DNA of 64,000 nt. It comes from Amorphochlora amoebiformis (lineage: Eukaryota; Cercozoa; Chlorarachniophyceae). The stretch lies in the NCBI GenBank assembly GCA_054601695.1, contig BAAHQB010000122.1, positions 372,001-436,000 of the forward strand, in the 5' to 3' direction. Shown piece after piece: positions 54,871-64,000 of this stretch (position 1 is its first letter; every line of letters begins with the position of its first letter). The position numbers and the translations under genes are program-made. The notes under the pieces are model-generated. The model made no database searches. It worked only from the letters and a program-made list of their open reading frames with translations, and had not been told where the DNA came from.

Positions 54871-54907
54871 ACTTATGTATGTATATGTACGTTCATACGT
54901 ATAGAAA

Positions 54908-54950
<43 letters not shown>

Positions 54951-54963
54951 CATATATATATGT

Positions 54964-55010
<47 letters not shown>

Positions 55011-55402
55011 CTAAGTTATAATCATCCATATCTGAGTTGTGGTCATCCATATACATACACATGCACACACATATTAAGCCTCGTATACGTACATATCACA
55101 CGTGCTTACCTTGGATTGGTGGTGGTTCCATGACGATAGGAAAATGAGCGTCCAACTGCAACCACGCTGGGAAGTGATTCCAGACACATATGGACGCCGT
55201 AGAGATGCTACAGTTGATAAATCATTGTTCAGAAGGCTATATGTATGTGTTAATGTATGAACGTGTTACATGTATTTATTTAAAATATAAATGTATATAT
55301 ACAAAGAAAATTAGATATATGTATATTTACATATGTATATATATATATATATATATAGATATACATATAATTATATATACACACATATATATATATATTA
55401 TA

Positions 55403-55434
<32 letters not shown>

Positions 55435-55904
55435 ATATGTATGTGTTTATATTGATAAATACATGAAAATATACACAAAGACAAACATATATGTACATAA
55501 AAATGTTTATATATATATATATTGTATTTTTTTGATATAAATCCTTACATTTGCCTAATCATCGGTTAGTGTAAATATTCAATTACCGGTATATTACAAC
55601 CCCTTTCCGCTGCTTCTGTCCCAGAACCTGAGGTTAAGATATCACCGTGTTTTATGAATTGTTCAAATGGTTTCTCAGTCTATACCAACGCAAACATGCT
55701 TAATAAGAAATGATACCTCTCTTGAGAAACTCCAACTCTTTCTTAACCCTCCGTCTTAGTTTCAGAAGATTATTATTAGGGTGTAAATAAATGTTTCTTC
55801 AACCGCGAATATCACAACAGTGCTCGTGTAAATATGGATAACCTGTACATTGAGTACCCCTCAACATCATGAGCAGATGCCGAAGGCACTGCCCGGAGCG
55901 ACAT
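42988..55904 (-). CDS. UPF0415 / DUF1308 (C7orf25-like) protein, complete, 23 exons
   Basis: Exons in order: 55904-55843, 55796-55717, 55627-55587, 55207-55110, 54691-54637, 54001-53953, 53278-53244, 53188-53117, 52117-52059, 50799-50691, 50636-50577, 49708-49647, 49019-48969, 47918-47849, 47315-47245, 46670-46626, 45695-45646, 45156-45099, 44237-44196, 44096-44069, 43782-43760, 43729-43675, 43059-42988. Phases agree (1347 nt, 448 aa; human C7orf25, from memory, is about 421 aa). Family-like segments: KKELEFLKR near the N-terminus, [77 protein letters not shown] and NVKMHPAR. The family has no settled function. The Ser/Pro/Arg-rich tail after NVKMHPAR is not in the human protein. Exons 10 (50799-50691) and 21 (43782-43760) are the least certain. 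The gene converges on the protease gene. Confidence 0.85.
43528..49110 (-). repeat. partial exon copies inside introns of the UPF0415 gene
   Basis: Downstream-edge copies (exon 3' part plus donor): 43528-43560 (of exon 43675-43729) and 44149-44177 (of 44196-44237). Upstream-edge copies (acceptor plus exon 5' part): 47381-47432 (of 47245-47315); 48367-48390, 48607-48632 and 48795-48815 (of 47849-47918); 49069-49110 (of 48969-49019). Confidence 0.75.
49735..50350 (+). repeat. TTAGGG array in a UPF0415 intron
   Basis: Long runs, with the best at 50285-50345; CCCTAA in the sense of the minus-strand gene. Confidence 0.95.
52950..53640. repeat. pyrimidine-rich repeats
   Basis: A direct duplication of about 55 bp at 52950-53055 (TTGAGGTCTCTCGAATCCAG with TTCTCTCT tails). 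A tandem TCTCTGTGTCTTTTTCTTCT repeat lies at 53440-53600, interrupted by two exons of the UPF0415 gene (53117-53278). Confidence 0.85.
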
Positions 55905-55930
55905 CGCTAGAACCTGATGATTCAGGTATG

Positions 55931-56459
55931 TCAGAGCATATGCATAAGATGGGGGAGACGTAGCGCACACCTCAGCTTGCCGCTCGATTCCCTTGCTCCA
56001 TTGGGGAAGGTCTGGCTGTTCAGATTGTCGGGATGGTTACGGAGTTTAAAGGCGTTGTCAACGAGATCAACCTCGGGTGAAGGAGGATCGAGTTTCAAAT
56101 CTATTTGCTCCTTGCCCTCTAAGGTAGGGAGAATCAGACATAGTTCGGTTCGGTACAAGACGGAATCGAAGACCTAGGAAATCGACGTCGCGCAATATTA
56201 TGCGAATCTCCTCTCGCAGCTCCTCCAGATCCCACTGTTAAATTTTACGCGATAAAATTAAAAAATGCTGCACCAAGTTGAAAAGGAGGATTATAGACAT
56301 GTATACTGCTGTGAGAACCTTTCCTTCGGTCTGGAATTCCTCGGGAGACATGCTTGGATCAAGTTTCAGCAGGTGCTTCCACAAAACTTCTCCGTCTTTC
56401 TCCTCTAAGACCCCATCAAATGCTACCCTGCCCCCATCAGAAACTTTATCCGTAGCCAT
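55931..56459 (-). CDS. two-exon ORF, 127 aa, unrecognised
   Basis: Exons 56459-56319 (47 codons from ATG) and 56173-55931 (80 codons plus TGA); the 145-nt intron begins GTTCTC and ends TTTCCTAG at a phase-0 junction. Seen: an acidic N-terminus (MATDKVSDGGRVAFDG), then WKHLLKLDPSMSPEEF, LYRTELCLILPTLEG and a hydrophilic stretch rich in Asp, Asn and Pro. There is no transmembrane segment and I recognise no family. The DNA is ordinary mixed-base sequence without TA repeats, unlike its neighbours. The stop lies 26 bp before the ATG of the downstream UPF0415 gene on the same strand. That suggests very tight spacing, a shared transcript, or a wrongly placed last exon. Alternative: part of a longer transcript that also contains the UPF0415 gene. 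Confidence 0.6.
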
Positions 56460-56964
56460 AACTAGAGCAATATAGATCCACACTGGACTCATGGAGTGCA
56501 ACGGGCCCCGGGTGACATTCACAACGCTTCTCGAGATTCTAGGAGAGAATCATTGCCGTTAGTATCGGGTAGTACCGGGAAGACTCGAGGTTTGCGGACG
56601 TCATGTCGGTGAGCGTGTATTCGGGTTTAATATGGCGATAAAGAGAGATATTTACCTGCAGTTGGGGCGTATTTGGCGTAATTTCTGATATTAAACGATT
56701 CTGACGGATGATAATTTCGCGTATTTTTGCAAAATCGCGTCCCAGGATAAGTCAATAATACAAAAGTGGGTGCAGGAGCAGGTGAGACAAAAAAAATCCA
56801 ATCTTTATTGCCGTTTCTTTACACTGTATCAACACAGCCTACATACATACGCCTTATCAAGCAGCGCAAATGCACACACATGTATATACATGCATTACTA
56901 CGTATCCATGTACCATTCCGGGAGTCATTTCTCGGGATATTCCAGGTCACGTGACTATGACAAC

Positions 56965-57072
56965 ATGAGAAAGATATCTGAAAGCTATCGTTCTCTTGTT
57001 TGTTTCGCTCATTTGTTTGAAATGTATGCTGAATTAGAGGCGGAATCGGAAGAAAGGAAAGGGAGGAGGGGG
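56965..57072 (+). CDS. candidate first exon, 36 codons, divergent from the 127-aa gene
   Basis: Plus-strand ATG (MRKISESYRSLVCFAHLFEM, then a Glu/Lys/Arg-rich end) with a GT (GTCGGT) after codon 36. It lies about 500 bp from the ATG of the minus-strand 127-aa ORF in ordinary mixed-base DNA, so the two could share a promoter. The sequence 56595-56610 contains GACGTCAT. A possible later exon at about 57766-57817 ([16 protein letters not shown]) is also open on the minus strand. Confidence 0.3.
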
Positions 57073-57246
57073 GTCGGTAGTCGTCTGTGGCGGGCTCGCC
57101 ATTGGTGGTGAGCATATTCAATGTTTTTGGAAATCTTGGGATAGGAAGATGTACGTATAATAAGATATAAGATATGGAAGATATACAGATAGTATATATA
57201 CAGAAATTGTAATTTTATCATACAAATGTATATGTATTATGTATAT

Positions 57247-57297
<51 letters not shown>

Positions 57298-57447
57298 GTA
57301 TATGTGTATGTGTATATATATAATAAAAATAATAATAATATGTTTGCATTTAGATATGTATATATATATATATATATATATATGTAAATATGCATATATA
57401 TATATATATATATATATGTATATGTATATATGTATATGTATGTATAT

Positions 57448-57478
<31 letters not shown>

Positions 57479-57525
57479 GTATATATGTATGTATATATGT
57501 ACCCAACATACATTATATGAATAGA

Positions 57526-57586
<61 letters not shown>

Positions 57587-57691
57587 ACCAATATATACAT
57601 GAATTTACATAGATTCGCAAATATATATATATATATATATATATGTATTTACATTGATACATACCCAAAAAATATATATATATATATATAT

Positions 57692-57733
<42 letters not shown>

Positions 57734-57889
57734 GCATACATATATACTCAGCGATAGTAATGACAGCCCTATTGGTATTCGCTTTCGTTCCCTTAGCCTC
57801 CAAAAATTCCAAAAGTAGTCAATTTTACCTAAACAAAACCTATGTATGCATATAAATAGGAATGTAAAGATATGCATATTCCCATATAC

Positions 57890-57931
<42 letters not shown>

Positions 57932-58012
57932 ATATGTATGTATATGTATATGTATATATATATGTATGTATATGTATGTACATTTACATATATATATATA
58001 TATGTATATATG

Positions 58013-58045
<33 letters not shown>

Positions 58046-58136
58046 GTATGTGTATATTATATATATATACATATTGTATATATGTGTATATTTATGTATA
58101 ATATTATAGACATGTATATACCTCATATAAATATTC

Positions 58137-58186
<50 letters not shown>

Positions 58187-58216
58187 CAACCTATGAATGT
58201 ATATAAATGTATTTAC

Positions 58217-58255
<39 letters not shown>

Positions 58256-58396
58256 TACACATATATATGTATAAATACACCGTTATGAAAATATTGTATT
58301 ATCAACATGTATACCTCATTATATATATATAAATATACATACATATTATATATATACATGTACATATACATAAAAATGTATATATATATATTTATA

Positions 58397-58479
<83 letters not shown>

Positions 58480-58559
58480 TATGTATATATATGTATTGCA
58501 CCTAAATTTCAGAGAGTACCAGTGATAAATCCATTAAAATCGTCAAGCCACTCCAAGTT

Positions 58560-58755
58560 AACGCTAACCCTAACCCTAACCCTAACCCTAACCCTAACCC
58601 TAACCCTAACCCTAACCCTAACCCTAACCCTAACCCTGACCCTAACCCTAACCCCAATCGTAACAATAACCTAACTAACCCTAACCCTAAACTTACCCCA
58701 ACCCTAACTCTATAATCCTAACCCTAACCCTAACCCTAACCCTAACCCTAAGCAA
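58560..58755 (+). repeat. CCCTAA array
   Basis: Two near-perfect runs in plus-strand orientation, upstream of the crystallin-like gene. Confidence 0.95.
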
Positions 58756-58999
58756 CACTTAAGATTTATATAATTATAGATATAACTATACATTCTTGGA
58801 GAGATATCCTGAGAAATAAATCCATAGGATAGGGTTAACCTCTAATAGTTGCCTAACCTCTAATAGTTGTCCACGCTTAAAAATCTCTAATAGTTACCCT
58901 CTAAGCTTATCCGGTCTAGTTAAAATCTATAAACTAAGCTCTAACACTAAGCTAACCTCTAATACCACAAAACCTCTATTCGTAATCTCTAATTGTTAA

Positions 59000-59570
59000 T
59001 ATCCAATGAGTAGGTTTAATATTAGAAAACTTTTAATATCTAATCTTTAATGGTCACCTCTAATATTTGGAAACCTGTACTATAAGGAAACTTCTAATGT
59101 TAGGAAACCTCTAATAGTGGTTAATATCTAATAATTGACCTTGAACTCTAATATTAGGAAACCTCTAATGATGATTGACCTCTAATGTTAGGGAAACTCT
59201 TATAGTAGACATCTAACTGTTAACATCTAATGATTGACCTCTAATGCTAGGAAAACTCCAAAAGTAAATATCTAACGGTGAACATCTAATGATTGACCTC
59301 TAATGTTAGGAAACCTCTAATAGCAAATATCTAACGGTTAACATCTAGTGATTGACCTCTAATGTTAGGAAAACTCTAATAGTAAATATCTAACGGTTAA
59401 CATCTAATGATTGACCTCTAATCTTAAGGAAACCTCAAAGTAACTATCCAACGGTTAACATCTAATGATTGACCTCTAATGTTAGGAAACCTCTAATGGT
59501 AGTAAAACTCTTTATAGTAGATCTCACTGGTAGTATCTAATGATTGACCTCTAATGGTAGGATACGGTAA
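59000..59570. repeat. minisatellite with GTTAGGAAAC core
   Basis: About nine imperfect ~70-bp units of ATCTAATGATTGACCTCTAA, TGTTAGGAAACCTCTAATAG, TAAATATCTAACGGTTAAC. It passes gradually into similar, more divergent sequence from 58800. No coding frame. Confidence 0.85.
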
Positions 59571-59593
59571 CTAGCAAGGAGAAAGGTGTGGCG

Positions 59594-63760
<4,167 letters not shown>

Positions 63761-64000
63761 GTATGTATCTATTAGGGTCATTAGACTTGCATTAGGGTTG
63801 TTAGTAAGCTAGGGTTACAGTTAGGGTTAGAGTTAGGGTTAGGGTTAGAGTTATGGCAGAGTTTGGGTTAAGGTTACGTTACCGTAAGCGTTAGGTTTAG
63901 AGTTATTTTAAAGTTAGGGTTAGGGTTCGGGTTAAGATTATCGCTGGGGTATGGCTTGGGTAAAGGTTAGGATTAGAAATTTTGGGTTAGGGTTAGGCTA

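Noticed and set aside
63780-64000. Chromosome end at the right edge
   Set aside because: TTAGGG here is degenerate, mixed with other sequence, and faces CCCTAA just upstream; it resembles the other internal blocks.

Overview
The window is nuclear DNA from an intron-rich eukaryote. It is dominated by long (TA)n microsatellites and by interstitial blocks of the telomere hexamer TTAGGG/CCCTAA. Nearly all long open frames are (TA)n read as Ile-Tyr strings and are not genes. The real coding sequence sits in short islands, mostly 20-140 nt, with GT..AG edges. I read it by hand, keeping islands with splice sites, an open frame, phase that carries through and, where possible, family motifs. The species is not identifiable. 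Short exons, repeat-filled introns, TTAGGG arrays and one LINE endonuclease fragment fit a repeat-rich protist; a rhizarian is only a guess.

Layout. (1) About 580-29200, minus strand: many small exons, probably one very large unrecognised gene or a few genes. The best stretch is 14 exons at 17194-11082 that hold one frame for 278 codons. (2) 29193-30111: non-repetitive, probably a divergent promoter with a CRE octamer. (3) 30112-42267, plus strand: a complete pepsin-like (A1) aspartic protease, 18 exons and 443 aa, with both catalytic motifs and all phases agreeing. (4) 42268-42987: a CTAG-rich spacer between convergent genes. (5) 55904-42988, minus strand: a complete UPF0415/C7orf25 (DUF1308) homologue, 23 exons and 448 aa. 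(6) 56459-55931, minus strand: a two-exon, 127-aa unrecognised ORF ending 26 bp before that gene. (7) 56965 onward, plus strand: a candidate first exon. (8) 59594 to the right edge, plus strand: a partial gene resembling a beta-gamma-crystallin domain.

The most unusual pattern is exon-edge duplication. At least a dozen exons have one to nine extra copies of one edge in the adjoining intron, separated by TA repeats. Copies upstream of an exon carry the acceptor and the 5' part of the exon. Copies downstream carry the 3' part of the exon, the donor and the start of the intron. The extreme case is exon 11 of the protease, whose 3' half is present ten times, eight of them with an intact 20-codon frame. 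Most intronic telomere-repeat blocks also have CCCTAA on the sense strand, with some exceptions.
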